The position numbers and the translations under genes are program-made. A stretch of DNA of 15,626 nt from UBA4823 sp034436035 (lineage in GTDB: Bacteria > Chloroflexota > Anaerolineae > Anaerolineales > UBA4823), in assembly GCA_034436035.1 (NCBI GenBank), contig DAOTVW010000130.1, positions 1 to 15,626 of the forward strand. Reading direction: 5' to 3'. This document shows, one piece after another, positions 15,217 to 15,626 of this stretch. The first letter of the stretch is position 1, and each line of letters begins with the position of its first letter. Under the pieces are notes generated by a model that saw only the letters and a list, made by a program, of their open reading frames with translations, ran no database searches and was not told the origin of the DNA.

Positions 15217-15626
15217 ATGCGGTTTTTAAGGTATCAAAAAGGTAATTTGCCTGCGCGCCAAGGATGGATTCTGGGCAATCAGGTTGGACCTATTGAAGGT
15301 TCCATCTTTAGTGAATTTCGTAGATTAGAAGCAGAAGATGATCTGCAAAATATCAAAATTCTGCCTCCGGTTTTGCCTAGTAAAATTATATGTATTGGAA
15401 GGAATTATATTGCCCACGCCAGCGAGCATGGAGCAGAAGTACCCGAAGTACCGTTAATATTCTTGAAACCTCCCTCGGCTGTCATTGGAAACGGTGATAC
15501 CATCATCTTGCCACCCCAAAGTCAACAAGTGGAGCATGAAGCAGAACTGGCAGTGGTCATTAGTAAGAGAGGCCGCTGGATCTTACCGGATGAAGCTGAC
15601 TCGTATGTGTTGGGCTACACGATAGC
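15217..15626 (+). CDS. Fumarylacetoacetate hydrolase family protein, 3' end missing
   Basis: The frame opens with ATG at 15217 and runs 136 codons to the window edge. Residues 1-50 form the short N-terminal region usual in FAH proteins such as 2-hydroxyhepta-2,4-diene-1,7-dioate isomerases. KIICIGRNYIAHASEHG (56-72) is the conserved entry to the catalytic domain, and VEHEAELAVVI (105-115) supplies two metal-binding acidic residues, Glu108 and Glu110; the third ligand, expected after GYTIA, is beyond the edge. Members hydrolyse, hydrate or isomerise 2-oxo/enol acids in aromatic or sugar-acid breakdown. The exact substrate is not readable. It is likely co-transcribed with the MurR/RpiR-type regulator 18 nt upstream. 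Confidence 0.9.
   Translation, partial: MRFLRYQKGNLPARQGWILGNQVGPIEGSIFSEFRRLEAEDDLQNIKILPPVLPSKIICIGRNYIAHASEHGAEVPEVPLIFLKPPSAVIGNGDTIILPPQSQQVEHEAELAVVISKRGRWILPDEADSYVLGYTI

Overview
The window looks like chromosomal DNA of a moderately AT-rich bacterium, most likely a member of the Chloroflexota and probably of the class Anaerolineae. This placement is an inference. It rests on the style of the fused SHMT-GcvT protein, on a baseplate-J-domain membrane protein between alaS and ruvX, on an MmpS-like anchored protein, and on the Cys-rich insertion style of the AlaRS. No rRNA or other strong taxonomic marker is present. I see no prophage, insertion sequence or CRISPR array; coding density is high.

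Layout. (1) Positions 1-2966, minus strand: a tightly packed three-gene run made of a family 2 glycosyltransferase, a polytopic membrane protein with a spermidine-synthase-like cytosolic domain, and a polytopic TIGR01906/DUF1461 (Lit-like) protein cut by the window edge. The last two overlap by ATGA. (2) Positions 3102-8946, plus strand: alaS, a membrane protein with a baseplate-J-like domain, ruvX and mltG, with a 31-nt gap and then 4-nt and 8-nt overlaps. This resembles the alaS-(small gene)-ruvX-...-mltG order of Firmicutes. Runs 1 and 2 diverge from a compact promoter region around 3000-3100. (3) Positions 8965-14198, minus strand: tRNA-Val(UAC) with its own terminator, an MmpS-like anchored protein, a 1052-residue fusion of serine hydroxymethyltransferase with glycine-cleavage T-protein, and a PLP aminotransferase, ending in a strong hairpin plus T-tract. 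(4) From 14362, plus strand: a MurR/RpiR-type regulator followed after 18 nt by a fumarylacetoacetate-hydrolase-family gene that runs off the window.

How the genes may work together. The fusion joins the enzyme that makes 5,10-methylene-THF from the aminomethyl group of glycine (T-protein) to the enzyme that uses methylene-THF with a second glycine to make serine (SHMT). One polypeptide could therefore hand folate one-carbon units between the two steps. The PLP aminotransferase 23 nt downstream suggests an amino-acid conversion unit. The rest of the glycine cleavage system (P, H and L proteins) is not in the window. The alaS run combines translation (AlaRS), 16S rRNA maturation (RuvX/YqgF) and peptidoglycan strand termination (MltG), with an uncharacterised membrane protein in the middle.

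Most interesting items: the SHMT-GcvT fusion and its apparent extra degenerate T-protein-like module, the baseplate-J-type protein embedded in the alaS-ruvX-mltG run, and the Lit-like protein coupled to a SpeE-like membrane protein that lacks the aminopropyltransferase catalytic Asp.
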